Below are positions 18,129-27,677 of a DNA stretch of 64,000 nucleotides, piece by piece. Position 1 is the stretch's first letter, and every line of letters begins with the position of its first letter. Under the pieces are notes generated by a model, which was not told where the DNA came from, searched no databases, and worked only from the letters and a program-made list of their open reading frames with translations. This DNA comes from Microcoleus vaginatus PCC 9802. Lineage in GTDB: Bacteria > Cyanobacteriota > Cyanobacteriia > Cyanobacteriales > Microcoleaceae. The DNA lies in assembly GCA_022701275.1 (NCBI GenBank), contig CP031740.1:3483001-3547000 (forward strand), given 5' to 3'. The position numbers and the translations under genes are program-made.

Positions 18129-19374
18129 GATTGATTTGTCCAGCAACGACGGAGAGAATTTGAGTTTGTCGCAGCCACTGAGCATCAAAAGCGCCTAGGT
18201 GAGTTGTAGTAATCAGAGTTTGAAATCGTTCTTGAATTGTTTCTAAAAGTTGATTTTGGCGGCTCAGATCGAGTTCTGCAAGTACGTCGTCGAGCAATAG
18301 TAAAGGCGCTTCACCGACGACTTCTTCAATAAGCTGCAGTTCGGCTAATTTTAATGCTAATACCAGAGTTCGCTGCTGACCTTGGGATGCGTATTGACGA
18401 GCTGGGGTATTGTTAATGGTAAATGTAATGTCGTCGCGATGGGGGCCGACTAAAGTGGTTCCTTGAAACTGTTCTGCGATCGCCCTTTTTTGAATTTTCT
18501 CTAAAAATGCTTGTCGCACTCCTTCGAGATTATCTTTAGCGATTAATTCCGCGCCTACTTCAATATTAGCATCGTATTTCACATCTAAAACTTCGCCTGA
18601 ACCGCTAATTGAACGGTGCCAATTTCGAGCTAAAGGCATCAATCGCTCCAAAATTCGATCGCGCCTGCGGATGACGCGAGCGCCCGCTGTCGCCAACTGC
18701 GCGTCCCACAAAGCTAGTTCCGAACGGGGAATGGGGAATTGCGAGTTAGGAATTGGGAATGGGGAATTGGGGAGGGGTAAGTCTTCTGTATTTTCCGGTT
18801 CGGGACTTTCGGGTGCAACAAATGGCATCTTGTCAAAACTGTGGGAAAATTCCGCTTTCCTGATTTCTTTAGAACGTTTCAACAGAGCGTTTCGCTGGCG
18901 CAAAATTTGGTTGTACTGCTGCAAGATGTGAGCGTAAATCGGTTCTAATTGGATGACTAGGCGATCGATCCAATTGCGCCTTCCTTCGGGCCCGCCGCGC
19001 ACTAAGTCCAAATCCAAACAAGAAAATTGCACTACATTTAAGACACTCAAAAAGTCTAAATGGCGGCGCAGCGGTTCACCATTGAGCTTCAGTGTTCGAC
19101 GCGCCCCAGAGCGAAGAGTTAAAGCTAAGTCGATTGCTCCGGTTTGACGTTCGAGTGTAGCATCAATTTGCCCGATCGGCTTTGAGTCGAGTATTAAATC
19201 GCGATCGCGCCCTACCCGGTGGCTTTTTAATGTAGAAAGCAACTCGACGGCTTCTAACAAGTTAGATTTTCCTTGCGCGTTATTTCCTACTAAAATGGTT
19301 TTGGGAGCGTCAAACGCTACCTTTTGATCAAAGTAGTTCCGAAACTGCCGTAGGTGCAGCGTTTTCAAATACAT
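18121..19374 (-). CDS. recF: DNA replication/repair protein RecF, with repeat-derived insert
   Basis: The protein has 417 residues. The N-terminus has LHLRQFRNYFDQKVAF and the Walker A (GNNAQGKSNLLEAV). The signature (ASQGQQRTLVLALKLAE), Walker B (LLLLDDVLAELD) and D-loop (SRQNQLLETI) follow. RecF loads RecA at gaps with RecO/RecR. Residues about 200-217 are an insert absent from typical RecF, LPLPNSPFPIPNSQFPIPRS, encoded by a GGGAATT-type heptamer array (18725-18777). It sits before ELALWDAQL, in the coiled-coil lobe, and leaves all ATPase motifs intact, so the gene is probably functional. The stop codon lies inside the downstream TCTAAAA repeat. Confidence 0.95.
   Translation of the reverse strand: MYLKTLHLRQFRNYFDQKVAFDAPKTILVGNNAQGKSNLLEAVELLSTLKSHRVGRDRDLILDSKPIGQIDATLERQTGAIDLALTLRSGARRTLKLNGEPLRRHLDFLSVLNVVQFSCLDLDLVRGGPEGRRNWIDRLVIQLEPIYAHILQQYNQILRQRNALLKRSKEIRKAEFSHSFDKMPFVAPESPEPENTEDLPLPNSPFPIPNSQFPIPRSELALWDAQLATAGARVIRRRDRILERLMPLARNWHRSISGSGEVLDVKYDANIEVGAELIAKDNLEGVRQAFLEKIQKRAIAEQFQGTTLVGPHRDDITFTINNTPARQYASQGQQRTLVLALKLAELQLIEEVVGEAPLLLLDDVLAELDLSRQNQLLETIQERFQTLITTTHLGAFDAQWLRQTQILSVVAGQINRF
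18725..18777. repeat. GGGAATT-type short tandem repeat inside recF
   Basis: The sequence alternates GGGGAAT, TGGGAAT and GGGGAATT units. It stays in frame and encodes PxPNS(Q/P)F on the minus strand. A noncoding array of the same kind lies at 46340-46430 near tatC. Confidence 0.8.
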
Positions 19375-19678
19375 AATATTAGTAATTGGTTATCGGTAAT
19401 TGGTAATACAGTCATCGTAGGGTGCACGACCGGGCGCACCTTACGGGTTGGCAACCACGAGCCTTTGCAATTGCGATTTTCGCCGAGCGTTGCGCTCGCA
19501 ATGACATTATAACGAACTAATAAATGTTTAATTGTGACACAATCTCTTTAGTCTTCATAGCGATGACTTTGGCTGTGAGCCAGGGATTGAAACCCCTGGC
19601 GGATGTGAAGAGAGAATATTGCCTGCGAGGGTTCTAGCTAATAATGAAACATCGCTCAGTATTCCTCAGCCGTTAACA
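19375..19678. other. intergenic region with GTAGGGTGC hairpin repeat
   Basis: This is the gap between two minus-strand genes. CGTAGGGTGC (19416-19425) pairs with GCGCACCTTACG (19434-19445) as a short imperfect hairpin of the dispersed GTAGGGTGC family. No gene is seen in the rest. Confidence 0.5.
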
Positions 19679-22498
19679 CTATTTTCTAGATTGGTAAAAG
19701 CGCAAGAACAGTTTTTCCATTTCAATCCAGACAAACATCAGAGCGCTGAAACCGAAGCAAATCAGCAACTCAAACCCCGTTAAATAATGAGTGCCGAAAA
19801 ATGCTCTCAGCGGCGGAACATAAATCAGCATCAATTGCAGAATAGTAGTCACAATTACAGCCGCCCACACAAAAACATTAGTGAATGGATTTAACTCAAT
19901 AGTTAGCTGAGTGTTAGACCGAATTGCGATCGCGTGACCCATTTGCGCCAAACAAAGAGTTGTAAACACCATTGTTTTCCAAGCATCTGGATCTCCGTGT
20001 CCGGGAGAGTGAGTATATCCGTAAGCCCAGGACATCATCGCGATGGTCAAAATTGCAAAAATAATCCCGATCCGAATCATGTAAGAACCCAAACCCCGCG
20101 CAAAAATACTTTCTCGCGGACTGAAAGGAGGCCTTTTCATCACGTTCGGTTCCCCCGGTTCCACAGCCAAGGCCAAAGCGGGAACGCCGTCTGTTACTAA
20201 GTTCATCCACAAAATTTGCAGCGGCGTCAGCGGCACTCCTCCCAAACCCATTAAAGGTGCCGCCGCAATTGTCAAAACTTCGCCGATGTTGCTGCCCAAA
20301 ATGTATTTAATAAAGCGGCGAATATTGCTATAAACCACTCGCCCTTCTTCAGCAGCGGCGACAATAGTTGCGAAGTTATCGTCGAGGAGCACCATATCGC
20401 TAGCTTCTTTGCTGACATCGGTGCCGGTAATCCCCATGGCGATGCCGATATCGGCTTGTTTCAAGGCGGGGGCGTCGTTAACTCCGTCGCCGGTCATCGC
20501 GACAAATTTGCCCCAACTTTGCAAAGCTTGGACTATTCGCAATTTGTGTTCGGGGGAAACGCGGGCGTAAACGCTAACCTGTTCGACTTGCTGTTTGAGT
20601 TCCTCTTGGCTGAGCTTTTCTAATTCTTGACCGGTGAGAACTCGATCGCCCTCTGTAGCAATACCTAAATCGTAGGCGATGGCTTTTGCTGTCAATTGGT
20701 GGTCTCCTGTAATCATCACCACCCGAATGCCTGCATTGCGGCACTTCACCACTGCTTCCCGCACTTCCGGGCGCGGGGCGTCGAGCATACTGACGAGTCC
20801 CAGCCAAATCATGTTTTGTTCGCTGGTTTCCTCAGAACCTTCGGGCGGCAAGTTTTCCCAGAGTTTGTACGCAAACCCGAGGACTCGCAAACCGCCGCTT
20901 GCCATGTTGTTGTTTTCGGCGAGGATGCGATCGCGCATTTCCTGATTCAAAGGTTGTACTTGATCGCCGACTATAATGCCTTTGCAGCGCTCCAAAGTCA
21001 ACTCTGGAGAACCTTTGGTCAGCATCAAATAATTTGACTGCTGTCCTTTTTCTGCGGGAAATCCCGAATTTCCCGATCGGCCGGGCACTTCGCAAATCAC
21101 GCTCATCCGCTTGCGTTCGGAAGAAAAAGGAAATTCCGCCGTCCGTGGCAACAATTGAGACTGTTTTTCCTTATAAATGCCTGCTTTTCCTGCTACACAC
21201 AGCAGAGCTCCTTCTGTGGGGTCGCCTAAAATCTGCCATTCTTGCTGTTCTTGTTGCAATACTGCGTCGTTGCAAACTGCACAGGCAATTAATAAAGATT
21301 CGAGTTCTGGATATTCCTCTAAATTATTAATTTTGGCTGATGTCAGGCGATCGCTAAAATCTCCGATCGGGGCATAGCCATCGCCTGCGACGGCGACAGT
21401 GCAGTCGCCCGTAGACACTAGCTGAACTACCATTTTATTTTGAGTCAGAGTACCTGTTTTGTCAGAACAAATGGTAGTAACTGATCCCAAAGTTTCTACG
21501 GCCGGCAGTTTGCGAATCAGGGCATTTCGCTTCACCATCCGCCTAGTTCCGAGTGCCAGAGTAACTGTCACGACTGCTGCAAGTCCTTCGGGAACCACAG
21601 CCACAGCCATGCTCAGAGACACTTCTAACAAATCTTCAAACCGGCTGGTATCGAACCCGATGCCGCCGTTTTGGAAGGTAATCATGCCGCCGATGACGAC
21701 AATTGCGACTAAGGTTAGGGCACCGGAGACTAGAACATTTCCCAACTGATCCATCCGCTGTTGCAGGGGAGTCGGTTCGTTTTCTACTGACTGAAGCATG
21801 GTGGCAATTTTGCCCAGTTCAGTTTGCATTCCGGTGTTGGTAACGATCGCCTTGGCTCGTCCCTGAACAACTTCTGTGCCCTGAAAAATCACGTTAAGTC
21901 GATCGCCCAAGGAAGCATCTTCGGGAAGTTCTAGATCAGCTTGCTTGGTTACTGCTAGAGCTTCCCCTGTTAAAGCTGATTCTCTGACTTGCAGATTTGA
22001 TGTTTCGATCAAGCGTGCGTCTGCTGCTATTTTTACCCCAGCCTCCAACAGCATCACGTCTCCGGGTACGAGTTCCTTGGCTGCTATTTCCGAAGTTTTG
22101 CCGTCCCGCACGACTCTGACTAGGGGGGAAGCGAGGTTTTTGAGGGCTGCGAGGGCTTTTTCAGCACTTTGCTCTTGGAAATAGCCGAGAATGCCGTTGA
22201 GTATGACGATCGCAAAAATGGCGATCGCATCTTTGGGAAAAGTATTCGACCTGATGTCCAAAAAAGCCGAAATCACGGCCACACCCATCAGCATCAACAA
22301 CATGATGTTGGTGAACTGATCGACAAAAATCGACCACGGACTGCGGCCTCCTGTTTCTTCGAGTTCGTTGGGGCCGTATTGCTGCAAGCGTTCTGACACC
22401 TGTTGGCTGCTCAAGCCAGCGTCTTTGTTGCTGCTTAGCTGCTGGAGAGTTTTGTCAATTGCTACGGTGTGCCAAGAAGAGGGAGAATTTGAAGACAT
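19679..22498 (-). CDS. P-type cation-transporting ATPase (P2-type, Ca2+-ATPase-like)
   Basis: This 939-residue protein is full length for P2A/P2B pumps. The N-terminus ([20 protein letters not shown]) is the cation-ATPase N domain. The TGE actuator loop (LTGEALAV), the M4 ion-site PEGL ([12 protein letters not shown]), the phosphorylation site DKTGTLT, the nucleotide-domain KGSPE, TGDxxxT ([10 protein letters not shown]), and the hinge [17 protein letters not shown] are all present. Two helices precede the TGE domain and six follow the hinge, the usual ten-helix layout. It probably exports Ca2+ or a similar cation from the cytosol, like PacL/PMA1-type cyanobacterial pumps; ion selectivity cannot be settled by reading. 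It is a single gene. Confidence 0.93.
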   Translation of the reverse strand: MSSNSPSSWHTVAIDKTLQQLSSNKDAGLSSQQVSERLQQYGPNELEETGGRSPWSIFVDQFTNIMLLMLMGVAVISAFLDIRSNTFPKDAIAIFAIVILNGILGYFQEQSAEKALAALKNLASPLVRVVRDGKTSEIAAKELVPGDVMLLEAGVKIAADARLIETSNLQVRESALTGEALAVTKQADLELPEDASLGDRLNVIFQGTEVVQGRAKAIVTNTGMQTELGKIATMLQSVENEPTPLQQRMDQLGNVLVSGALTLVAIVVIGGMITFQNGGIGFDTSRFEDLLEVSLSMAVAVVPEGLAAVVTVTLALGTRRMVKRNALIRKLPAVETLGSVTTICSDKTGTLTQNKMVVQLVSTGDCTVAVAGDGYAPIGDFSDRLTSAKINNLEEYPELESLLIACAVCNDAVLQQEQQEWQILGDPTEGALLCVAGKAGIYKEKQSQLLPRTAEFPFSSERKRMSVICEVPGRSGNSGFPAEKGQQSNYLMLTKGSPELTLERCKGIIVGDQVQPLNQEMRDRILAENNNMASGGLRVLGFAYKLWENLPPEGSEETSEQNMIWLGLVSMLDAPRPEVREAVVKCRNAGIRVVMITGDHQLTAKAIAYDLGIATEGDRVLTGQELEKLSQEELKQQVEQVSVYARVSPEHKLRIVQALQSWGKFVAMTGDGVNDAPALKQADIGIAMGITGTDVSKEASDMVLLDDNFATIVAAAEEGRVVYSNIRRFIKYILGSNIGEVLTIAAAPLMGLGGVPLTPLQILWMNLVTDGVPALALAVEPGEPNVMKRPPFSPRESIFARGLGSYMIRIGIIFAILTIAMMSWAYGYTHSPGHGDPDAWKTMVFTTLCLAQMGHAIAIRSNTQLTIELNPFTNVFVWAAVIVTTILQLMLIYVPPLRAFFGTHYLTGFELLICFGFSALMFVWIEMEKLFLRFYQSRK

Positions 22499-22797
22499 AA
22501 ATTATGATCGCGCATGGGGAAATTAGGCGAATGAGGCCGGACAGCTACAGCCGATGGATGTGGCTGATTACAGTCAGAGACTTTTAAGTTTTGAGTTCTG
22601 AATAAAAAACTGTTTAACTTGGGACTCGTTTTGGGCGGTTCGATGCCGGGGAAGCAAAAAGCTTTTAACTTCACTGCGTCTGGCGGCTCGATCGCGCCGT
22701 TTGTATACCTACGGCTGATAGCACCTATCCACCTTACTACTAAAAATTAGCAATTCCTTCGGCTATCACACAGAAAAGAAGCTGAAAGCAAGAGTGA

Positions 22798-22862
22798 TTT
22801 TATTACGGGGATGCAACCGTGCGCCGCAGGTTAAAACCTACCTTAAAAAAAACGTAATAAAA
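22798..22862. repeat. inverted repeat (TTTTATTACG / CGTAATAAAA) with structured loop
   Basis: Ten-base arms (22798-22807 and 22853-22862) enclose 45 bases that contain AGGTTTTAACCT-like self-complementary sequence (AGGTTAAAACCT) and an A8 run. The origin is unknown; it may be the end of a small mobile element. Confidence 0.5.
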
Positions 22863-23130
22863 CGCTCGTATCCGAACTCATCTATTTTGCATTGTTTAAT
22901 GTTAAAAGAAAAATGGCGCTGCGTTGACAGGTCTCGATCGCCTCTGTTGGTTTTCTCACCATCGACAATGCTCAGCTTCCCACACGCTTCCGTGCGACTA
23001 TTCTGTGGGAAGCAGAACATACAACATATAGATGAAGAAAGTTTTTTTGCAACCGCTGCGGGGAACACAGTAGATGCTGGCTCTGGGTTCAAGTTCAAGG
23101 ACTCCTCATGATATAAGAATCCCCGCGTTA

Positions 23131-23154
23131 TGAAAGACCGGGCCCGGTCTTTCA
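23131..23154. repeat. perfect 24-bp palindrome
   Basis: TGAAAGACCGGG is followed at once by its exact reverse complement. With no loop it is a candidate binding site for a dimeric protein or a recombined repeat end, rather than a terminator. Confidence 0.7.
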
Positions 23155-23581
23155 ACTTCCAACGGCTGAGTTTTGTCACTAAATGCTGATATTTCCGGCA
23201 AAAGCTGAGGCTGTGGCGATCGGGTTCCCAATCTTTTGGATTTTACCCACACCCAATTCTGCAGCCATCCTGACATGGGGCAGAATTTTTGCTTTTTTCC
23301 CTATTCCCCCAGCCTTCTTTTACGAAAACTTTAATTTACTTAATACTTCTTAACAATTCGGATTTTCCAGAGAAAGCCAACAAAGGCGATCGGGCCACGG
23401 GACGGTTCCGGGCGGTTCTACCGCCACTGCAGGGCGATCGAAACAAACTCTTCGTTTATTGCGACAACCCCGCATCTACCCGAGGAAGGAGATTTGCCCG
23501 CACTTGCCCCCCCGAGATTTACCTTCTTAGAGAGATAAGTTTCTGTAATAATTTGTAATAAACAAACGCAGGCGAGCATTG

Positions 23582-23673
23582 TATAAAGATTATCAGAGGG
23601 TTGAAACGACAGGCCAAAGTTAACAAAAACCCTGATTGACAAGGTTTGTCGCATCTCATAAAAGGTGTAAAAT
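23582..23673 (+). promoter_or_regulatory. candidate cpc operon promoter region
   Basis: TATAAA (23582-23587, within TTGTATAAAGAT) lies about 280 bases before cpcB, a distance usual for phycocyanin leaders. A TTGACA (23636-23641) is followed by CATAAA and TGTAAAAT further on, but without consensus spacing. Neither is a perfect promoter. A transcription start map would decide. Confidence 0.3.
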
Positions 23674-23865
23674 TTTCTAAGGTTTCTTAAACCTCCGTTG
23701 CAATGTAACAATAGTGCAGGTAGCGGAAAGGGAGAGATCGATGGGACCAGCAGAGTAGCTGGCATCAAATTTCAACCCTGGCAGGCACTCGTAGCCTGAA
23801 CAAATTTAACTTAACGGTTTTATACCGCAACCAAACTCAATTAACTCAAATAGGAGAGTTCTTTC

Positions 23866-24384
23866 ATGTTTGACGCATTTACAAAAGTGGTTTCCCAATC
23901 TGACGCTCGGGGCGAATTTCTAGCTCAGGGTCAACTAGATGCTCTCAGCGGCATGGTTTCCGACGCTAACAAGCGGATTGACGCAGTAAACCGCATCACC
24001 GGTAACGCATCCAGCATCGTAGCCAATGCAGCTCGCGCCCTGTTCGCCGAACAGCCGCAACTGATCGCTCCTGGTGGCAATGCGTACACCAACCGCCGCG
24101 CGGCAGCTTGCTTGCGCGATATGGAAATCATCTTGCGCTACGTCACCTATGCAACATTTGCAGGCGACGCCAGCGTTTTAGACGACCGCTGCTTGAACGG
24201 TCTGCGTGAAACATACCAAGCTCTGGGAGTTCCCGGTGGCTCAGTTGCAGCCGGCGTGCAAAAAATGAAGGAAGCAGCGATCGCGATCGCTAACGACCCC
24301 AACGGTGTTACCCGTGGTGATTGCAGCTCGCTGATGTCTGAAATCGGCAGCTACTTCGACCGCGCAGCTAATGCAGTCGGCTAA
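23866..24384 (+). CDS. cpcB: C-phycocyanin beta subunit
   Basis: The length (172 residues) is exact for CpcB, starting [19 protein letters not shown]. Cys82 (AACLRDME) and Cys153 (RGDCSSL) are the two phycocyanobilin attachment sites, and Asn72 (GGNAY) is the usual methylated Asn. CpcB pairs with CpcA, and trimers and hexamers stack into phycobilisome rods. It is the first gene of the operon, with SD AGGAGAG eight bases before the ATG. The 102-base gap to cpcA has its own SD (AGGGAG). Codon use is strongly biased to C-ending codons, as in highly expressed genes, unlike the neighbours. Confidence 0.98.
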   Translation: MFDAFTKVVSQSDARGEFLAQGQLDALSGMVSDANKRIDAVNRITGNASSIVANAARALFAEQPQLIAPGGNAYTNRRAAACLRDMEIILRYVTYATFAGDASVLDDRCLNGLRETYQALGVPGGSVAAGVQKMKEAAIAIANDPNGVTRGDCSSLMSEIGSYFDRAANAVG

Positions 24385-24486
24385 AAATAGCCAAGCGAAC
24401 CTTTCTTGTAAAGAAGCGAGCATCGCATTTTTGCAAACAATCATTTTTGTACAAAAACAACACAACATTAGGGAGAAACCAGAACA

Positions 24487-24975
24487 ATGAAAACCCCTTT
24501 GACTGAAGCAGTAACCGCAGCCGATTCTCAAGGCCGTTTCCTGAGCAGCACTGAACTGCAAGTCGCCTTCGGCCGTTTCCGCCAAGCAGCAGCAGGTTTG
24601 GAAGCAGCCAAAGCGTTGACCGCCAACTCTCAGCGCTTGATCGACGGTGCAGCTCAAGCTGTGTACAACAAATTCCCGTACACCCAACAAATGCAAGGCC
24701 CGAACTACGCTTCTACCCCAACAGGTAAAGCGAAGTGCTCTCGCGACATCGGCTACTACCTGCGGATGGTAACCTACTGCTTAGTTGCAGGCGGCACCGG
24801 TCCGATGGACGAGTACCTGATTGCAGGTGTTGACGAAATCAACCGGACATTTGAATTGTCTCCTAGCTGGTACGTTGAAGCTCTCAAGTACATCAAAGGC
24901 AACCACGGTCTCAGTGGCGACGCTGCAACTGAAGCGAATTCCTACATCGACTACGCAATCAACGCTCTAAGCTAG
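24487..24975 (+). CDS. cpcA: C-phycocyanin alpha subunit
   Basis: The length (162 residues) is exact for CpcA, starting [19 protein letters not shown]. Cys84 in [12 protein letters not shown] carries the single bilin, which the CpcE/CpcF lyase encoded downstream attaches. It shares the strong codon bias of cpcB. A strong stem-loop follows 8 bases after the stop and probably sets the drop in message level between the subunits and the linkers. Confidence 0.98.
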   Translation: MKTPLTEAVTAADSQGRFLSSTELQVAFGRFRQAAAGLEAAKALTANSQRLIDGAAQAVYNKFPYTQQMQGPNYASTPTGKAKCSRDIGYYLRMVTYCLVAGGTGPMDEYLIAGVDEINRTFELSPSWYVEALKYIKGNHGLSGDAATEANSYIDYAINALS

Positions 24976-24983
24976 ATTTGCGT

Positions 24984-25047
24984 GATGCCCGGAATTGTAA
25001 GCTGCTGTTAGCTTAAGTGTTAGCGGTTGTTTACAATTCCGGGCATC
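24984..25047 (+). terminator. cpcA-distal stem-loop (partial terminator or mRNA stabiliser)
   Basis: Perfect 17-base arms, GATGCCCGGAATTGTAA (24984-25000) and its complement (25031-25047), enclose 30 bases. No T-run follows, so it more likely stabilises the cpcBA message or attenuates it than fully stops transcription. Such hairpins are known after cpcA in other cyanobacteria. Confidence 0.75.
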
Positions 25048-25123
25048 TGCGATCCAAGCCTAGTTTTGCAAATACTTTTTTAAGCAGTTTTCAATTTTTA
25101 AAGCAAAAAAGGAAGAAGCAAAA

Positions 25124-25939
25124 ATGGCGGGATTAGGTGCAGCAGAACGTTTGGGAATAAAAGCATTTGAAGAAGCCGGACGGGTAGAACTGCGCCCCCA
25201 CTGGACGCAAGAGGATGTGGAAGCAGTAATTCGCGCTGCTTACAGCCAAGTTTTCGGTAATGAGTATTTAATGTCGAGCGAACGACTTACCAGTGCTGAA
25301 TCTCTGCTGCAGCAAGGGCAGATTTCAGTGAAAGATTTTGTGCGGTCAATTGCACATTCCGAAACCTATCGGAAAAAGTTTTTTTATCCGAACTCGCAAA
25401 CGCGGTTAATCGAGCTTAACTACAAGCATTTGTTGGGCCGCGCTCCTTACGACGAGTCGGAAATTGCTTTCCACGTTGATTTGTACAATGCAGAAGGCTA
25501 CGAAGCTGAAATTAATTCTTACATTGACTCGGTTGAGTATGAAGAAAATTTTGGCGAAAGTATAGTGCCTTACTATCGCGGTTTCGCGACTCAAAGAGGT
25601 CAAAAAACCGTCGGTTTTAACCGGATGTTTCAACTGTACCGGGGTTTTGCTTCTAGCGATCGATCGCAAAACCAAACCCAAGCCCGGCTGACTTGGGAAG
25701 TAGCGAGAAATATGGCTTCGCCGATATACACCGCCTCCACCGGAAAAGCCCTTGGCGGCACATCCGGCGGTTCTCGCGACCAGCTCTACCGAGTCACCGC
25801 AATGCAAGGTTCGGCTAATTTTTCGCCCCAAGTGCGACGGACTACTACCGAATATCTCGTGCCTTACGAGCAACTTTCGAGCCGCTTGCAGCAAATCAAC
25901 AAACGTGGCGGCAAAGTGGTAAGTATTACCACAGCTTAA
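25124..25939 (+). CDS. cpcC: phycobilisome rod linker polypeptide (first of two, CpcC type)
   Basis: The protein has 271 residues. Residues about 20-150 are the PBS-linker domain ([61 protein letters not shown]). A Ser/Gly linker and a C-terminal CpcD-like domain ([20 protein letters not shown]...[15 protein letters not shown]) follow. It joins phycocyanin hexamers in the rod lumen. SD GGAAG precedes the ATG. It is about 60% identical by eye to the next gene and so a paralogue from duplication; which of the two is nearer the core cannot be told here. Confidence 0.95.
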   Translation: MAGLGAAERLGIKAFEEAGRVELRPHWTQEDVEAVIRAAYSQVFGNEYLMSSERLTSAESLLQQGQISVKDFVRSIAHSETYRKKFFYPNSQTRLIELNYKHLLGRAPYDESEIAFHVDLYNAEGYEAEINSYIDSVEYEENFGESIVPYYRGFATQRGQKTVGFNRMFQLYRGFASSDRSQNQTQARLTWEVARNMASPIYTASTGKALGGTSGGSRDQLYRVTAMQGSANFSPQVRRTTTEYLVPYEQLSSRLQQINKRGGKVVSITTA

Positions 25940-25945
25940 AGTTTG

Positions 25946-25972
25946 TAAAGACGTTTTTTTGAAACGTCTTTA
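25946..25972 (+). terminator. hairpin after the first rod linker
   Basis: Arms TAAAGACGTTT and AAACGTCTTTA enclose TTTTG. The pairing extends through TTTG/CAAA outside with one bulge. No T-run follows, so an attenuator or 3' processing signal is likely. Confidence 0.6.
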
Positions 25973-25978
25973 GCAAAT

Positions 25979-26070
25979 TAGGACTAAGGCTAAAAAATTC
26001 TTCAATTTTATGTGTATAGGTAAGGTGTGCAGTGCACACCCTACTTTGAGGCATATTATCCTTAGTCCTA
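25979..26070. repeat. 92-bp structured element between the two rod-linker genes
   Basis: Perfect outer arms TAGGACTAAGG (25979-25989) and CCTTAGTCCTA (26060-26070) enclose an inner hairpin, GTAAGGTGTGC-AGT-GCACACCCTAC (26020-26045). The inner part belongs to the dispersed GTAGGGTGC family. The nested symmetry resembles a small MITE or a duplicated palindromic unit. Confidence 0.65.
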
Positions 26071-26130
26071 AAAATTTCAAGTGCAACCAAGCATTAAACT
26101 TTTGTCATTAATAATTTAGGAGGAAATCTG

Positions 26131-27000
26131 GTGGCGATTACAACAGCAGCGTCCAGACTGGGAACATCCGCATTGAGCGATGCGCCGAAGGTAGAATTGC
26201 GCCCGAATTACAGCAAAGACGACGTGGAAACTGTGATTCGTGCGGTTTACCGTCAGGTGCTGGGCAACGACTATTTAATGAAATCCGAGCGACTTACAAG
26301 TTCCGAGTCTTTGCTGCGGGACGGCAGTTTGACGGTACGAGAATTTGTACGCGCTGTAGCTAAGTCAGAACTGTACAAAACCAAGTTTTTCTACAACAGC
26401 TTCCAAACTCGGACGATCGAACTAAACTACAAACACTTGCTCGGTCGCGCTCCCTACGACGAATCTGAAGTAGTTGAGCACTTAGATTTGTATCAAACAC
26501 AAGGCTACGACGCTGATATTGATTCTTACATCGATTCAGTAGAGTATCAAGAAAACTTCGGCGAGAGTATCGTACCTTACTACCGCGGCTTTAACACCCA
26601 GCGTGGTCAAAAAACCGTTGGTTTTACCCGGATGTTTCGCCTGTATCGCGGCTATGCAAACAGCGATACTTCCCAACTAGAAGGCAATAACTCTCGCTTA
26701 GCTGTCGAACTCGGCACTAACAGCGCTACGGCTGTAGTTGGGCCTTCTGGCGGTAACGAAGGTTGGGCATATCGGCCTTCTGCTAAAAACGTAACTCCCA
26801 GCAGCACTTTCGGCGGCGCTGCAGCTTACGGCAAAGAAGGGCGGCTGTTGCGCGTGGAAGTTTCCGGCATTCGCACGGGCGGCTATCCTAGCGTGCGCCG
26901 CAGCAGCAAGGCTTTCATCGTACCTGTTGAGGATTTGTCCTCGCAACTGCAGAAATTTCAACGCCTGGGCGCGAAAATCGCCAGCATTACTCCAATTTAG
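26131..27000 (+). CDS. cpcC: phycobilisome rod linker polypeptide (second, CpcC type)
   Basis: The protein has 289 residues with a GTG start; AGGAGGAAATC lies at optimal spacing and decides the start. The PBS-linker domain ([60 protein letters not shown]) is followed by a Gly/Ser linker (about 190-230) and a CpcD-like domain ([27 protein letters not shown]...[14 protein letters not shown]). It is 18 residues longer than the preceding paralogue. It tethers a phycocyanin disc in the rod. Two linkers plus CpcD imply rods of at least two to three discs. Confidence 0.95.
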   Translation: MAITTAASRLGTSALSDAPKVELRPNYSKDDVETVIRAVYRQVLGNDYLMKSERLTSSESLLRDGSLTVREFVRAVAKSELYKTKFFYNSFQTRTIELNYKHLLGRAPYDESEVVEHLDLYQTQGYDADIDSYIDSVEYQENFGESIVPYYRGFNTQRGQKTVGFTRMFRLYRGYANSDTSQLEGNNSRLAVELGTNSATAVVGPSGGNEGWAYRPSAKNVTPSSTFGGAAAYGKEGRLLRVEVSGIRTGGYPSVRRSSKAFIVPVEDLSSQLQKFQRLGAKIASITPI

Positions 27001-27001
27001 T

Positions 27002-27084
27002 CAGTTGGCAGTTGGCAGTTGGCAGTTACTAGCTTTTAGTCAACAGTCAACAGTCAACAGTCAACAGTCAACAGTCAACAGTCA
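27002..27084. repeat. two adjacent heptanucleotide tandem arrays before cpcD
   Basis: (CAGTTGG)n, about 3.7 copies at 27002-27027, is followed by (AGTCAAC)n, about 6.7 copies at 27038-27084. Both are 7 bp long and near-complementary in motif (GTTGACT/CAACTG). They fill the leader of cpcD, leaving about 20 bases before its ATG and no clear SD. Confidence 0.9.
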
Positions 27085-27108
27085 GAATTACCAATTACCA
27101 AGAAGCTT

Positions 27109-27441
27109 ATGTTGGGTCAATTTGTAGCTGGAATAAGTGGCAATACAACTTCGGCTGGTCGCTGCTTTCGGTATGAAGTTGTCGGTTTGCGCCAAAGCGA
27201 TGAAACAAATAATGTGGATTATTCGATTCGATCGAGCGCGAGTACATTTATCAACGTGCCTTACAATCGGATGAATCAAGAAATGCAGCGGATTAATCGC
27301 ATGGGCGGGAAAATTGTCAGCATTCATCCTTTAAACGCGGGTGCAGAATCATCCCATGAGTCATCCCATGAATCATCCCATGAGTCATCCCATGAATCAT
27401 CCCATGAGTCATCCCATGAATCATCTGGTGATCACCAATAG
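27109..27441 (+). CDS. cpcD: phycobilisome rod-capping linker CpcD with SSHE-repeat tail
   Basis: Residues 1-78 are a complete CpcD domain (MLGQFVAGISGNTTSAGRCF...RMNQEMQRINRMGGKIVSIHPLN), the small linker that caps the distal rod end. Typical CpcD ends here at about 80 residues. This copy runs on with AGAESSHESSHESSHE... to residue 110, made of six exact 12-bp units. The tail is His- and Glu-rich, hydrophilic and has no family match I know. Frame and stop are clean, so it could be translated. It follows the heptamer arrays and is followed by a terminator-like hairpin at 27548. Confidence 0.92.
   Translation: MLGQFVAGISGNTTSAGRCFRYEVVGLRQSDETNNVDYSIRSSASTFINVPYNRMNQEMQRINRMGGKIVSIHPLNAGAESSHESSHESSHESSHESSHESSHESSGDHQ
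27349..27420. repeat. 12-bp coding minisatellite in cpcD (6 units)
   Basis: TCATCCCATGAR is repeated six times without error. The last base alternates G and A, so the array is three copies of a 24-bp unit. It encodes (SSHE)n in frame. Confidence 0.95.
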
Positions 27442-27517
27442 TTTGGTTGCAGGGGCGATTTTGATCGCTCCTACACAAGCTAGAAGGGGCGATGAAAATC
27501 GCTGCTAGACAAACAAA

Positions 27518-27567
27518 GTCCACTCCAAGCGGACTAAGAGTTAATGTAACCCGCCCAGGCGGGTTTT
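27518..27567 (+). terminator. hairpins after cpcD
   Basis: AACCCGCC-CA-GGCGGGTTTT (27548-27567) is a short GC-rich stem followed by four T, a possible weak terminator. An imperfect AGTCC...GGACT hairpin precedes it at about 27518. Read-through to cpcE is expected at a low level, as lyase genes are expressed less than rod genes. Confidence 0.5.
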
Positions 27568-27648
27568 GTCTGTTTAGTAGCGATTTTACTCGGCGAGTTT
27601 CCCTAACCCTTGCAGGTTTTTTCTGTGTAGCAGCCATTTCAATCGCCG

Positions 27649-27677
27649 AATAACTAATAACTAATAACTAATAACTA
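27649..27677. repeat. TAATAAC heptamer array upstream of cpcE
   Basis: About four copies of (CTAATAA) end just before the cpcE ATG. It is a third short tandem array in the operon and leaves no recognisable SD. Confidence 0.75.

Larger units (their letters stand above)
22499..23865. other. long intergenic region upstream of the cpc operon
   Basis: About 1.37 kb lies between the divergent P-type ATPase and cpcB. The first half has two overlapping opposite open frames (22794-23111 and 22838-23179) without family content. It also carries an inverted repeat at 22798-22862 and a perfect palindrome at 23131-23154. The second half, from about 23540, should hold the cpc promoter and a leader that ends in the SD AGGAGAG (23852-23858). 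Confidence 0.6.

Noticed and set aside
22794..23179. Overlapping open frames on both strands upstream of cpcB
   Set aside because: No family content, no SD, and each conflicts with the other; one end (VDAGSGFKFKDSS) is vaguely like a transposase tail but too weak to call.
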